Notes: a model not told the origin generated them from the letters alone. A stretch of DNA of 64,000 nt from Azospirillum thiophilum (GCF_001305595.1 NZ_CP012401.1:620001-684000), one strand, 5' to 3'; counted from the stretch's first letter, positions 34,339 through 43,857 are shown. Made by a program: numbers and translations.

Positions 34339-35265
34339 ATGCCCGCCAATCTCGACACCGACCTGCTGCGCGCCTTCGTCGCCGTGGCCGACAGCGCCAG
34401 CTTCACCCGCGCCGGCGAACGGCTCGGCCGCACCCAGGCGGCGGTCAGCCAGCAGGTCCGCCGGCTGGAAGGCATCGTCGGCAAGCGCGTGTTCGAACGC
34501 GACACCCACGGCGTCCGCATGACCCGCGACGGCGAGGTGCTGCTGGCCTATGCCCGCCGCATGCTGACGCTGAACGACGAGGTGATGGCGCTGATGCACC
34601 GCAGCCCGACGGTGGCGAGCGTTCGCATCGGCACGCCCGACGACTACGCCACCATGCTGCTGCCCGAGGTGCTGGCCCGCTTCAACGCCGCCTACCCCGA
34701 GGTGATGGTGGAGGTGGTGTGCGACAACAGCCCCGATCTGGTGGCCGAGATCGACAAGGGCCGCTACGACCTGGCGCTGGTCACCCGCAAGGCCGGCGAC
34801 AGCGGCGGCGAGCTGGTGCGGCAGGAGCCGGTGGCCTGGGTCGCCCCGCCGCTCGACCCGGTGCCGCAGGCGGGATACCGACCGGTCGACAGCCTTGATC
34901 CGCTGCCGCTGGCGCTGTTCCCCAAGGGCTGCGTCGTGCGCGACCTCGCGGTCGCCGCGCTGGACGGGATCGGCCGTGACTGGCGCGTCGCCTTCACCAG
35001 CAAGAGCGTCGTCGCCGTCCATGGCGCGGTGATGGGCGGGCTGGGGGTGACGGCGATGGAGTGCTGCACCGTGCCGCCCAGCCTGCGCCGGATCGGCGCG
35101 GCGGAGGGCTTTCCCGACCTGCCGGACATCGACATCGCCCTGCACCGGGCTCGCGGCGTGGCGCCCAAGCCGGTGCGGCTGCTGGCCGACGCCATCCATG
35201 ATCTGGTCGGCCGCCAGCTGCTGGGCCGGAAGCCGGCGGAGCCCGTGGAGGAGACCGCCGCATGA
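34339..35265 (+). CDS. LysR family transcriptional regulator
   Basis: A 308-residue LysR-type regulator. The winged helix-turn-helix occupies residues 1-65 (DLLRAFVAVADSASFTRAGE, then RLGRTQAAVSQQVRRLEG). The periplasmic-binding-protein-like effector domain follows (VRIGTPDDYATMLLPEVL, ARFNAAYPEVMVEVVCDNS, YDLALVTRK, KSVVAVHGAVMGGLGV). Its inducer is unknown. It is divergent from the small frame and asparaginase genes, the classical arrangement for LysR control of a neighbour. Its stop overlaps the start of the following SH3-like gene by 4 bases (ATGA), so those two are translationally coupled. Confidence 0.92.
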   Translation: MPANLDTDLLRAFVAVADSASFTRAGERLGRTQAAVSQQVRRLEGIVGKRVFERDTHGVRMTRDGEVLLAYARRMLTLNDEVMALMHRSPTVASVRIGTPDDYATMLLPEVLARFNAAYPEVMVEVVCDNSPDLVAEIDKGRYDLALVTRKAGDSGGELVRQEPVAWVAPPLDPVPQAGYRPVDSLDPLPLALFPKGCVVRDLAVAALDGIGRDWRVAFTSKSVVAVHGAVMGGLGVTAMECCTVPPSLRRIGAAEGFPDLPDIDIALHRARGVAPKPVRLLADAIHDLVGRQLLGRKPAEPVEETAA

Positions 35266-36221
35266 GTGGAATCCGGACAACCGCCCTCCGCTCCCTGCCG
35301 GTGATCCTTGCCCTTGCCGGTGCCGCCCTTGCCGGAGCCGTGACCGCCGCCCCACCGGCACGGGCGCAGAGTCCGGTCGCCATCGGCGCCCCGCTGACCG
35401 GCGAAGTCGTGCTGAACCGCGACATCGAGGTGCGGATCGGCCCAAGCGAGGATGCGCGCATCGTCATGACGATGAAGCAGGGCAAGGCGCTCAACGCGCT
35501 CGGCACCCCGCGCGGCACCTATTGGACGGAGGTCGCCATCGGCGGCCAGCCCATCGGCTATGTCCCGGCCGATTCGCTGGACCCGGCGCTGATGGTCACC
35601 GGCCGGCCGGCGATCGGCGGAGAAGGGCCGCGGCCGCCCAAGTCCGCCGGCTCCCAGCCGGCCGACGCTCTCCCGCCCCACCGCAGCGCCGCCGTCGTCC
35701 CGCGCGCGGCCTGGGACAAGGCGGCCCAGACTCCGGCGGAGGGCTATGTCGTCGCCGCCGCTCCCATCGCCGCGACCGAGATCCTGGCGAACCGCAAGCG
35801 GCGCGGCTTCACCCTGCGCAAGGGCGACGTGGTCGCGCTGATCGGCGCCGCGAACGGCGAGGCGACGCTGGCGCTGCCCGCCGGCACCCGCGCGCTGGCC
35901 CCGGTCCAGGGGCTGGTCGGGGTGGTGGCACCCTATCCGCTGCCGGGCATGCCGCCGGTCGAGCCGGGCATGCTGTACGGCATCAAGCTGGGCGACTATG
36001 TCAGCTATGCCGAGGGGCTGCGCGCCTGGAGGGAGTTCACCGCCGGACCGGGCAGCGCCTATCGCGACCTGCCGCCGATGGTCTGGCCGGTGTTCCAGAA
36101 GGCCCGGCTGCTCTACGGGGTCGGGGTGGCACCGTTCACGCGCTTGCAGGTCGACACCGCCTGCGGCACGTTGGCGCAACGCGGACTCGATTGTACGGTG
36201 ATCGAGTTGGATACGTTTTGA
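35262..36221 (+). CDS. Exported SH3-like domain protein
   Basis: A 319-residue protein with a signal peptide (RSLPVILALAGAALAGAVTA, then APPARA-QS). Residues about 45-110 are a bacterial SH3-type module (VLNRDIEVRIGPSEDARIVM, then GTYWTEVAIGGQPIGYVPAD). The C-terminal ~200 residues have no recognised domain and end with a possible disulfide pair (TACGTLAQRGLDCTV). Bacterial SH3 modules often bind cell-wall peptides. It begins inside the stop codon of the LysR gene, so its expression is tied to that regulator. Confidence 0.7.
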   Translation: MSGIRTTALRSLPVILALAGAALAGAVTAAPPARAQSPVAIGAPLTGEVVLNRDIEVRIGPSEDARIVMTMKQGKALNALGTPRGTYWTEVAIGGQPIGYVPADSLDPALMVTGRPAIGGEGPRPPKSAGSQPADALPPHRSAAVVPRAAWDKAAQTPAEGYVVAAAPIAATEILANRKRRGFTLRKGDVVALIGAANGEATLALPAGTRALAPVQGLVGVVAPYPLPGMPPVEPGMLYGIKLGDYVSYAEGLRAWREFTAGPGSAYRDLPPMVWPVFQKARLLYGVGVAPFTRLQVDTACGTLAQRGLDCTVIELDTF

Positions 36222-36282
36222 TGGTTCCCACCATGCGGGCCGGCTGCGCCCATCCTCATGATCCCTTCATGATCAAAGTGCC

Positions 36283-38061
36283 ATGACAAACGCCAACCCG
36301 ACCGAGCCGCAAACCGACCCCCCTTCGCCCGAGGAGGGTGACGGGGACGAAAATCTCGTTTTCCTGGACGATAGCGATCCGGCGGGCACCGATCCCGTGG
36401 ACGGCGAAGCCGGCGGCTGTGGCGGAGGCGGGCACGGGCCGCCCGGCAACCGCTGGACCATGCTGATCGTCGACGACGAGCCGGAGGTGCACTCCATCAC
36501 CAAGCTCGTCCTGTCCGACTTCACCTACAAGGGGCGCAAGGCGCGCTTCCTGTCCGCCCATTCCGCCGCGGAGGCGAGGCGGATTCTGGCGCGGGAGAGC
36601 GACATCGCGCTGATCCTGCTGGACGTGGTGATGGAGACCGAGGATGCCGGCCTGCGGCTGGTCCACCATATCCGGGAAGAGCTGCAGAACCGCAATGTCC
36701 GGATCATCCTGCGCACCGGCCAGCCGGGACAGGCGCCGGAACGGGCGGTGATCCTCGATTACGACATCAACGACTACAAGGCGAAGACCCAGCTGACCGC
36801 GCAGCAGCTCTTCACCACCACCGTCGCGGCGTTGCGGTCCTACGAGGACATCGTGACGATCGACGCCAACCGGCGCGGGCTGGAAAAGATCATCGAGGCG
36901 TCGTCGTCGCTGTTCCGCACCCGGTCGATGAAGCTGTTCGCCGCCGGCGTCCTGACCCAACTGTCGGGGCTGCTGGGGGTCGGGCCGGATGCGATCCTGT
37001 GCGTGCAGCGCGGCCCGCATCCCCGGACCGGCACGGCCGTCAGCTGTGACGGGCTGTATGTGCTGGCCGGGTCCGGCCGGTTCGAGGCGCTGATCAACGA
37101 ACCCGCGGCCGGCCATGTCGACCCGGCGGTGCTGGACGCGGTGGGCGCCTGCCTGGAAAAGCGGGCGCATCATTATGCCGGCGACCACTGCACGCTCTAT
37201 ATCCGCACGCCGAACGACCGCGAGACGGTGGTCTATCTGCGCTCCGGCCGGCCTCTGTCCGACCTGGACCGCCGGCTGATCGAGGTGTTCTGCGGCAAGA
37301 TCTCCGTCGGCTTCGAAAACCTGCATCATTACGAGCAGCTCTACCGGGCACAGCAGGGCACACTGGCGGCTCTGGCCGATCTGGCCGAACGCGGCCGTGG
37401 CGCCCTGACGGCGGACGTCCTGGCGGATGGGCAGGCGGATGCGGCGGACAGCGGGGCGGCAGCGGGCGATCCCGCCGGCGGCCGGTTCAGCCGGTCGCTG
37501 CGCATCGCCGCCCTGACGGAACGCATCGCGCGCCGGTTGCACGCCGATGGGCGGTTCCCCGAGTCGCTCGACGAGTCCACGCTGGAGATCATCGGGCTGG
37601 CCGCCATCCTGCACGATATCGGCAACGCTGTGATCAACCCGGACATCCTGGCCAAACCCGGCCCGCTCGATCCGGCGGAGCGCCGCGCCATGCAGGCCCA
37701 CACGGTCGCCGGCGCAGCCCTGCTGGATCAGGCAAGCCATCTGACCGACGGTCCGACCCACCTGCATCTGGGGGCCGCCGTGGCACGCTGGCATCATGAG
37801 AATTGGGACGGAACCGGCTATCCCGACGGCCGCACCGGCGCGGCGATCCCGCTGTGCGCCCGCATCGTCGCGGTCGCGGACGCCTACGACGCCATGACGC
37901 GTGACCGCCCCTATCGGGCGGCGATGCGGCATGAGGAGGCGGTGGCGGAAATCCGGCGGCTGGCCGGCTTGCGCTTCGACCCGGCGGTGGCAGACGCCTT
38001 CCTGGCGGTGGCGCCGGAGATCGGCGCGGTCGGCCCGGACTCTGGGTTGAGCGCAGCCTGA
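36283..38061 (+). CDS. Response regulator with DUF3369 and HD-GYP domains
   Basis: A 592-residue soluble protein. After an acidic Gly-rich leader (1-55) comes a receiver domain (about 58-185) with TMLIVDDEPEVHS and the phospho-acceptor Asp in ALILLDVVMETEDAGLRLV. Next is a DUF3369-type sensory region (about 190-350: VTIDANRRGLEKIIEASSSL, AAGVLTQLSGLLGV). The C-terminal HD-GYP domain has LHDIGNAVINPDIL, QAHTVAGAALL, WHHENWDGTGYPDG and VADAYDAMTRDRPYR, the residues needed for cyclic-di-GMP hydrolysis. It probably lowers c-di-GMP when phosphorylated by an unlinked kinase. It is convergent with a single-domain receiver gene. Confidence 0.92.
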   Translation: MTNANPTEPQTDPPSPEEGDGDENLVFLDDSDPAGTDPVDGEAGGCGGGGHGPPGNRWTMLIVDDEPEVHSITKLVLSDFTYKGRKARFLSAHSAAEARRILARESDIALILLDVVMETEDAGLRLVHHIREELQNRNVRIILRTGQPGQAPERAVILDYDINDYKAKTQLTAQQLFTTTVAALRSYEDIVTIDANRRGLEKIIEASSSLFRTRSMKLFAAGVLTQLSGLLGVGPDAILCVQRGPHPRTGTAVSCDGLYVLAGSGRFEALINEPAAGHVDPAVLDAVGACLEKRAHHYAGDHCTLYIRTPNDRETVVYLRSGRPLSDLDRRLIEVFCGKISVGFENLHHYEQLYRAQQGTLAALADLAERGRGALTADVLADGQADAADSGAAAGDPAGGRFSRSLRIAALTERIARRLHADGRFPESLDESTLEIIGLAAILHDIGNAVINPDILAKPGPLDPAERRAMQAHTVAGAALLDQASHLTDGPTHLHLGAAVARWHHENWDGTGYPDGRTGAAIPLCARIVAVADAYDAMTRDRPYRAAMRHEEAVAEIRRLAGLRFDPAVADAFLAVAPEIGAVGPDSGLSAA

Positions 38062-38128
38062 CGCGGGGACGGGGGATCGGAAAGCCCGATCAGAAATCGC
38101 CGTCAGCGGCTGCGGTGAGCGGCTGCGG

Positions 38129-38542
38129 TCAACGGCTGCTCAGGGCTTCGACCGCATCGCGCAGCGGGCCGACCTGGACCGGCTTCAACAGCAGCTGGCA
38201 GCCCAGCAGTTCGGCCTCGTCCCGCCGTTCCGGAGTGCTGTCGCCGGTCAGGATGATGGCCGGGACCGCCTGCCCGGTCGCCGTGCGCACCAGTTCCACC
38301 ACGTCGCGGCCGGTCCGGCCGCCCGGCAGATAATGATCGGCGATGATCAGGTTCGGTGCCCGGGTCAGGCCGCCCAACTGCTGTTCCAAAGCGGCGGCGC
38401 TCAGCGCGGTCATCACCTCGTACCCCCAGCCATCCAGAAGGATTTCCAACCCTTCCACGATCGAACGGTCGTCGTCCACCACAATGATAAGTGGCTTATA
38501 TGTTACAGATTCGGTTGCTTGATCGTTTGTTGGTTCAGCCAT
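38129..38542 (-). CDS. Single-domain response regulator
   Basis: A 137-residue protein that is essentially one receiver domain: PLIIVVDDDRSIVEGLEILL (acidic pocket), LIIADHYLPGGRTGRDVV (phospho-acceptor Asp), PAIILTGDSTPERRDEAELL (conserved Thr/Ser) and QLLLKPVQVGPL (conserved Lys). There is no output domain. Its sequence resembles the receivers appended to hybrid histidine kinases. It may act as a phosphate shuttle or sink. The ATG at 38540-38542 is chosen; in-frame codons upstream would add 17 residues. Convergent with the HD-GYP gene. Confidence 0.87.
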   Translation of the reverse strand: MAEPTNDQATESVTYKPLIIVVDDDRSIVEGLEILLDGWGYEVMTALSAAALEQQLGGLTRAPNLIIADHYLPGGRTGRDVVELVRTATGQAVPAIILTGDSTPERRDEAELLGCQLLLKPVQVGPLRDAVEALSSR

Positions 38543-38914
38543 TGATTTGCCCCACTCCGTCCTCGACATCCTGATTGCCACCAAGCACGCCAAGGCAATG
38601 CAAGCCTAGCCTGTGCGATAACGGTGATATCAACCATATCATGGGCTTACCGAAAATAGATGAAGCTGATACGCAATCTTTCCACTGAATGTCACAAAGC
38701 CGCCGAACATTGAACAGCACCGAAGAGTACCAGGGTCTTCCCTTACCGGATGCACTCCAGTCTCTTCAATCAGCGATTCATCATATGATTGCAAATTTCC
38801 ATCGCCGGGGCAAAACAGCTTTTCCAAACTCAAGCCACAAACAAAAGGCCCTTGCGGTGGCAAGGGCCTTTCGTTCCAGGAAACGGTGTTTTTCTCAACC
38901 TTGAGAGGAATTGC
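38543..38914. other. Intergenic region with pheT terminator and A+T-rich stretch
   Basis: This 372-base gap carries the pheT terminator at its right end. The rest is unusually A+T-rich for this genome and contains a perfect 6-bp inverted repeat TGATAT-CAACC-ATATCA (38625-38641) upstream of the single-domain receiver gene, which could be an operator. Short open frames of 60-75 codons exist but lack ribosome sites or recognisable sequence. Confidence 0.5.
38844..38871 (-). terminator. Rho-independent terminator of pheT
   Basis: A perfect 12-bp stem (plus 38844-38855 with 38860-38871) with a 4-base loop, followed on the minus strand by TTGTTTG, 43 bases after the pheT stop codon. Confidence 0.9.
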
Positions 38915-41326
38915 TTACGAACGAAGAGTTCCACCGGTCGCCTTGATCACCGATGCGACGATTTTTTGCCCGGTGGCCTCGATCGCCTCTTCGGTCAAGG
39001 TTGCTGTCGTCGGCTGGTAGGTGACGGACACGGCGATCGACTTGCGCCCCTCGCCGACGCCCGGCCCTTCATAGATGTCGAAAACCGCGACATCCTTGAT
39101 CAGTGCCTTGTCGGCCCCCTTCGCCGCCCGGAGAATCCGGTCGGCCTCCACCTTGCGGTCGACGACGAAGGCGAAATCGCGCTCCACCGGCTGGAAGGGG
39201 GAGAGCTGGACCATCGGCTTGGCGGTGCCACCCTTCTTCTTGGGCAGCGGCACGGCGTCCAGCATCACCTCGAACCCGACGACGGGGCCCTTGACGCCCA
39301 GCGCCTCCAGCACCGACGGGTGGATTTCGCCGAAGCGCGCAATCACCGTCGGGCCGAGCCGCAGCACCCCGGACCGGCCGGGATGGTACCAGCCCGGCGC
39401 GTCGGCGGTGACCTGGAGGTTGGCGGTCGGGGCGCCGGCCGAATCCAGCACCGCGAGGGCATCGGCCTTGGCGTCGAACACGTCGACGGCGCGCGCCTTC
39501 TCCGCCCAATGGCGCGGCACCGCAGCACCGGCGCGGATGCCGGCGGCGACCGTATCCTGCCCGTCGGGCGCCGGAGTGCGGAAGGCAGCCCCGACCTCGA
39601 ACAGGCGGACATCGGCATGGCCGCGGTCGGCATTGCGGCCGGCGGCCTGGATCAGGTTCGGCAGGATGGACGGGCGCATGACGTCCAGGTCGCTGCTGAT
39701 CGGGTTGACCAGTTGCAGGCCGGGCACGATTCCGCCGAACAGCGCGGCGACCGGGCCGGCCAGGAAGGACCAGGTGACGGCTTCCGACAGGCCGCGGCCG
39801 GCCAGCGTGCGCTTGGCCAGCGCCACGCGGCGCTGCTTCAGCGTCAGGGCCGGACGGGTCAGCACCGTCTCGCGCGGCAGCGGCGTCGCCGGAATGGCAT
39901 CGAAGCCGTGGACGCGCAGCACCTCCTCGACCAGATCGGCCTCGCCATGGACGTCGGCCCGCCAGGACGGAACGCCGACGACCAGCCGGCCCTCCTCGTC
40001 CTCGCGCTCCACCGTGAAGCCGAGGTCCATCAGGATCCGCACCTGACGGTCGCGCGGCAGCTCGACGCCGCCCAGCGCCGCGACCCGGCCCGGACGCAGG
40101 CTCAGGCTGCGCTTCCAGTTTGGCTCGGCCCCGGCGACCACCAGCTCCGACGGCTCGCCGCCGCAGAGATCGAGGATCAGGCGGGTGGCGCGCTCCATGC
40201 CGGTGAAGACCGCGGCCGGATCGACGCCGCGCTCGAAGCGATAGCGGGCATCGGAGTCGATGCCCAGCCGGCGGCCGGTCTGGGCGGTGCGCACCGGGTC
40301 GAACAGCGCGGCCTCGACGAAGACGTTGACGGTCGCCTCGGTGCAACCGGTCGGCTCGCCGCCGACGATGCCGGCCAGCGCCTCCGCCCGGGCGTCGTCG
40401 GCCACCACGGTCATCGCGCCGTCCAGCGCGTATTCCTTGCCGTTCAGCGCCGCCAGCGTCTCGCCCTCGCGGCCCATGCGGACGGTGATGTTGCCCGTCA
40501 CCGTGTCGGCATCGAAGACGTGCAGCGGACGGGCGGCGTCGAAGGTCAGGTAGTTGGTGATGTCGACCAGCGCCGAGATCGGGCGCAGGCCGATCGACAC
40601 CAGCTTGTCCTGCAGCCACTTCGGCGACGGGCCGTTCTTCACGCCGCGAACATAGCGGCCGACGAACAGCGGGCAGGCCTCCGGAGCCTCGATCGTCACG
40701 CCGATCGGGCTGGCGAAGCGGCCCTCCACCGGCGCGGCGTTCAGATGCCCCTCGACCAACGGCTTCAGCGTCCCCATGCCGGCCGCGGCAAGGTCGCGGG
40801 CGATGCCGCGCACCCCGGCGCAGTCGGCGCGGTCGGGCGTGAGGTTGATGTCGATGACCGGATCGTTCAGCCCGGCATAGTCGGCGAAGCCGGCGCCCAC
40901 GGGAGCGTCGTCCGGCAGCTCGATGATGCCTTCATGCTCGTCCGACAGCTTCAGCTCGCGCTTGGAGCACATCATGCCGTTCGACTCGACACCACGGATG
41001 ACGCCCTTCTTCAGCGTGATGTCGGATCCCGGGACATAGGTCCCTTCCGGCGCGAAGACACCCTTCATGCCGGCGCGCGCATTCGGGGCGCCGCAGACCA
41101 CCTGCAGGGTGCCGGCGCCGGTATCGACCATCAGCACGCGCAGCTTGTCGGCGTCCGGGTGCTTTTCTGCCGACACGACATGGGCGACGCGGAAGGGCGC
41201 CAGCTCCTTCGAGCGGTCGAGGACGCCTTCCACCTCCAGCCCGAGAGCGGTCAGCTTTTCCGTGATCTGGTCGAGCGAGGCGTCGGTTTCCAGATGGTCC
41301 TTCAGCCAGGACAGCGTGAACTTCAT
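38915..41326 (-). CDS. pheT: Phenylalanine-tRNA ligase beta subunit
   Basis: An 803-residue subunit of the heterotetrameric PheRS, the expected size. Domain order matches the family: N-terminal MKFTLSWLKDHLETDASLDQ, the EMAP-like tRNA-binding module (FRVAHVVSAEKHPDADKLRV, VVCGAPNARAGMKGVFAPEG), the B3/B4 editing domain (PIGVTIEAPEACPLFVGRYV), the B5 domain, the catalytic-like core, and a C-terminal anticodon-binding FDX-ACB domain (FPPVERDFAFVVDRKVEADR-like, IAVSVTYQPTTATLTEE). Two adjacent ATGs exist; the second (41324-41326) has the better spacing from GGGAG. A foreign-looking gene separates it from pheS. Confidence 0.96.
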   Translation of the reverse strand: MKFTLSWLKDHLETDASLDQITEKLTALGLEVEGVLDRSKELAPFRVAHVVSAEKHPDADKLRVLMVDTGAGTLQVVCGAPNARAGMKGVFAPEGTYVPGSDITLKKGVIRGVESNGMMCSKRELKLSDEHEGIIELPDDAPVGAGFADYAGLNDPVIDINLTPDRADCAGVRGIARDLAAAGMGTLKPLVEGHLNAAPVEGRFASPIGVTIEAPEACPLFVGRYVRGVKNGPSPKWLQDKLVSIGLRPISALVDITNYLTFDAARPLHVFDADTVTGNITVRMGREGETLAALNGKEYALDGAMTVVADDARAEALAGIVGGEPTGCTEATVNVFVEAALFDPVRTAQTGRRLGIDSDARYRFERGVDPAAVFTGMERATRLILDLCGGEPSELVVAGAEPNWKRSLSLRPGRVAALGGVELPRDRQVRILMDLGFTVEREDEEGRLVVGVPSWRADVHGEADLVEEVLRVHGFDAIPATPLPRETVLTRPALTLKQRRVALAKRTLAGRGLSEAVTWSFLAGPVAALFGGIVPGLQLVNPISSDLDVMRPSILPNLIQAAGRNADRGHADVRLFEVGAAFRTPAPDGQDTVAAGIRAGAAVPRHWAEKARAVDVFDAKADALAVLDSAGAPTANLQVTADAPGWYHPGRSGVLRLGPTVIARFGEIHPSVLEALGVKGPVVGFEVMLDAVPLPKKKGGTAKPMVQLSPFQPVERDFAFVVDRKVEADRILRAAKGADKALIKDVAVFDIYEGPGVGEGRKSIAVSVTYQPTTATLTEEAIEATGQKIVASVIKATGGTLRS

Positions 41327-41348
41327 CATTGATCTCCCGATGCGCACA

Positions 41349-41918
41349 TTACTTGACGCTCCCAAGAAGCACGAACATGTCTGTCGCGAAGTACGCTCCA
41401 AATCCAAATAGTAAAATCGGAACGAACTGAAACACTAAAGTCATTATCATGACAAGACCAGACCTGTTGCTAACCCCATCATCCAGCCCCTTGCAATATT
41501 CTGTATGTATTTTCTCGATTTCAGAAAAATCTTTTGCCTTGAGCGCCTTTTCCATTAAATTTTTATATCGATCCGTCGATGTCTGGTGAGAAATCCATGC
41601 GAAAAAGGTAGCCAGAGCCACTATGAGGCAACCCCAACAAAAAAGCTGCATTGCCAAGGCCAGCGAGTGAGAAACCACCGAAACAGTTACCGAGTGATCT
41701 TTGATAAGCGACGCAGAAAACGTCAGAAGAGAAACAACTCCCGCTCCATTCATAATAAATGTTGTCTTGAAAGAATTCTGCCAGAATAAACTTCTGGACG
41801 ATTCCTTCTCTCTCATCGATTTTGCATAATCTTCGAGAAAAAATCTTTTCGCCTCCCAAAGCTCTTTTCTTAATTCAGCCTCAATATCTGCCTGCGACCT
41901 TTTGCTCTCATCACTCAT
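41349..41918 (-). CDS. Orphan three-helix membrane protein inserted between pheS and pheT
   Basis: A 189-residue protein encoded by visibly A+T-rich DNA with codon use unlike its neighbours. Residues 1-45 are charged and helical (SQADIEAELRKELWEAKRFF). Hydrophobic segments at about 52-72, 81-108 and 153-178 predict three membrane helices, and a charged cytoplasmic loop (SHQTSTDRYKNLMEKALKAK and following) lies between the second and third. No family is recognised. The ATG follows a GGGGGG stretch. It ends 22 bases before pheT and begins 36 bases after the pheS stop, so it sits inside the pheST transcription unit. Acquired cargo, a stress or defence protein, or a modulator are all possible; none is shown by the sequence. 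Confidence 0.75.
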   Translation of the reverse strand: MSDESKRSQADIEAELRKELWEAKRFFLEDYAKSMREKESSRSLFWQNSFKTTFIMNGAGVVSLLTFSASLIKDHSVTVSVVSHSLALAMQLFCWGCLIVALATFFAWISHQTSTDRYKNLMEKALKAKDFSEIEKIHTEYCKGLDDGVSNRSGLVMIMTLVFQFVPILLFGFGAYFATDMFVLLGSVK

Positions 41919-41954
41919 AACGCCCCCCAGGCTCTGCAATGTCTCACTCTGCTC

Positions 41955-43022
41955 TCAGCGCGTCAGGCCGTGGGCGATGTTGGGAATGTCGAGGGCCGAG
42001 AAGCCGTAATGCTTCAGCCAGCGCAAATCGGCGTCGAAGAAGGTGCGCAGGTCGGGGATGCCGTATTTCAGCATGGCGACGCGCTCCACCCCCATGCCGA
42101 AGGCGAAGCCCTGGTAGCGGGTGCTGTCGATGCCGCAGGCTTCCAGCACGTTGGGATGGACCATGCCGCAGCCGAGGATCTCCAGCCAGTCGCCATAGTT
42201 GCCCAGCTTCAGCTCGCCGCCCTTGCGCGAGCAGCCGATATCGACCTCCGCCGACGGTTCGGTGAAGGGGAAGAAGCTGGGGCGGAAGCGCAGCGGCAGG
42301 TCGTCCACATCGAAGAAGGCGCGGCAGAACTCCACGAGGCAGCCCTTCAGGTGCCCCATGTTGGTCGCCTCGTCGATGACCAGCCCCTCGATCTGGTGGA
42401 ACATCGGGGTGTGGGTCATGTCGTAGTCGGAGCGGTAGGTCCGCCCCGGCGCGATGATGCGGATCGGCGGCTTGCTGTTCAGCATGGTGCGGACCTGCAC
42501 CGGGCTGGTGTGGGTGCGCAGCAGCATCTTCTTCTCATCCGAGTCGGGCAGATAGAAGGTGTCGTGCATGTCGCGCGCCGGGTGGCCGGGCGGGAAGTTC
42601 AGGGCGGTGAAGTTGTGGAAATCATCCTCGATGTCCGGCCCTTCGGCGACCGAGAATCCCATCTCGGCGAAGATGGCGACCATCTCGTCCATCGTCTGGC
42701 TGATGGGATGGATGCGCCCCTCGGTCTCGGTGCGGACCGGCAGGGTGACGTCGACCCGCTCGGCCTCCAGCCGCGCCTTCAGGTGGGCGGCGGCGAGGTC
42801 GGCCTTGCGCGCGTCGATGGCGGCGGCGATCTCGTCCTTCAGCGCGTTCAGCGCCTGGCCGCGCTCCTTGCGCTCCTCGGGCGTGAGATTGCCCAGCTCC
42901 TTCATGAAGCCGGTGATGCGCCCCTTCTTGCCGAGCGCGGAGACCCGCACCTCGTCCAGCGCCGAGAGGTCGGCGGCGGCGTTGACCTGCGACAGAAGTT
43001 CGTCTTTCAGCGCGTCGAGCAT
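41955..43022 (-). CDS. pheS: Phenylalanine-tRNA ligase alpha subunit
   Basis: A 355-residue class II aminoacyl-tRNA synthetase subunit that charges tRNA-Phe with PheT. The N-terminal coiled coil ([20 protein letters not shown]) is followed by class II motif 1 ([20 protein letters not shown]), motif 2 ([19 protein letters not shown]) and motif 3 ([19 protein letters not shown]). [13 protein letters not shown] contains the phenylalanine pocket. The ATG at 43020-43022 is used; a TTG five codons upstream is less likely. It follows rplT on the minus strand, but a terminator lies in between, so it needs its own promoter or read-through. Confidence 0.97.
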   Translation of the reverse strand: MLDALKDELLSQVNAAADLSALDEVRVSALGKKGRITGFMKELGNLTPEERKERGQALNALKDEIAAAIDARKADLAAAHLKARLEAERVDVTLPVRTETEGRIHPISQTMDEMVAIFAEMGFSVAEGPDIEDDFHNFTALNFPPGHPARDMHDTFYLPDSDEKKMLLRTHTSPVQVRTMLNSKPPIRIIAPGRTYRSDYDMTHTPMFHQIEGLVIDEATNMGHLKGCLVEFCRAFFDVDDLPLRFRPSFFPFTEPSAEVDIGCSRKGGELKLGNYGDWLEILGCGMVHPNVLEACGIDSTRYQGFAFGMGVERVAMLKYGIPDLRTFFDADLRWLKHYGFSALDIPNIAHGLTR

Positions 43023-43063
43023 GGCGGTTCCCGGCAAGCGTGGGGGAAAATCGGTGCAAACAG

Positions 43064-43095
43064 AAAAAGGGAGCCGGCCCAGCGGCCCGGCTCCC
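43064..43095 (-). terminator. Terminator of rpmI-rplT
   Basis: On the minus strand, GGGAGCCGGGCC (plus 43084-43095) folds with GGGCCGGCTCCC (plus 43069-43080) with one mismatch, followed by TTTTT (plus 43064-43068). It lies about 60 bases after the rplT stop and ahead of pheS. Confidence 0.88.
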
Positions 43096-43153
43096 TTCTC
43101 TTACAACTGACGCCGTGACGGCAAGCCTTCCCTGGATGGGGAAGCGCAGGTCG

Positions 43154-43525
43154 TTACGCGGCGGCCTTGGAGGCGAGCGCGGCCTGGGCCTTGTCCACCA
43201 GGGTCTTGAAGGCCTCCGGCTCGCGCGCGGCCAGATCGGACAGGACCTTGCGGTCGATCTCGATGCCGGCCATCTTGATGCCGTTGATGAAGCGCGAGTA
43301 GGTCAGGCCGTACTGACGGACGCCGGCGTTGATGCGCTGGATCCACAGGCCGCGGAAATCGCGCTTCTTATTGCGGCGGTCGCGGTAGGCGTAACGAAGC
43401 GCCTTCTCGACCTTCTCGATCGCAATGCGGAAATTCTTGGAATTGCGACCCCGGTAGCCCTTGGCGAGCTTCAGGATCTTGCGGTGACGGGCGTGCGTCG
43501 TGACGCCGCGCTTAACACGAGCCAT
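43154..43525 (-). CDS. rplT: 50S ribosomal protein L20
   Basis: A 123-residue basic protein, the usual L20 size. The N-terminus [20 protein letters not shown] and the following [20 protein letters not shown] form the long helical extension that penetrates 23S rRNA. The globular part includes [20 protein letters not shown] and [21 protein letters not shown]20 is needed early in 50S assembly. It follows rpmI by 35 bases; infC, which often heads this operon, is not present. Confidence 0.98.
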   Translation of the reverse strand: MARVKRGVTTHARHRKILKLAKGYRGRNSKNFRIAIEKVEKALRYAYRDRRNKKRDFRGLWIQRINAGVRQYGLTYSRFINGIKMAGIEIDRKVLSDLAAREPEAFKTLVDKAQAALASKAAA

Positions 43526-43560
43526 GGTTCAGTCCTTCCGAATTTGTCAGTGTGCCGAGA

Positions 43561-43761
43561 TCAGGCGTTGCGCAGCCAGTTCTTCAGCACCGTGCGGGCG
43601 TTGGAGTCGCACAGGGTCATCATGCCGCGCGCGTTGCGCTTCATGTTCGGGGACTTCTGTTCCAGGCAGTGGCGCTTGTAGGCGGCCTGAGCGCGGACCT
43701 TACCCGTGGCGGTCACCTTGAAGCGCTTCTTGGCGCCGCTCTTCGTCTTCAGCTTGGGCAT
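43561..43761 (-). CDS. rpmI: 50S ribosomal protein L35
   Basis: A 66-residue basic protein with the complete L35 sequence pattern: [39 protein letters not shown], then a C-terminus rich in Arg and Lys. The open frame extends far upstream, but the ATG at 43759-43761 is the family start and follows a GGAAA-type site. It heads the rpmI-rplT operon, driven by a strong-looking promoter about 90 bases upstream. Confidence 0.97.
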   Translation of the reverse strand: MPKLKTKSGAKKRFKVTATGKVRAQAAYKRHCLEQKSPNMKRNARGMMTLCDSNARTVLKNWLRNA

Positions 43762-43857
43762 TTTCGTTTCCTGGGTGGAAATGAGGCGGAATTCCATCGG
43801 ACGGTTGGGCATGCCCTGAGCCATACGGCCCAGCCTCGCCGCCCGTGGAAGGCTGCG

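Noticed and set aside
38639..38863. 74-codon minus-strand frame in the A+T-rich gap before pheT
   Set aside because: It overlaps the pheT terminator and has no ribosome site or recognisable sequence.
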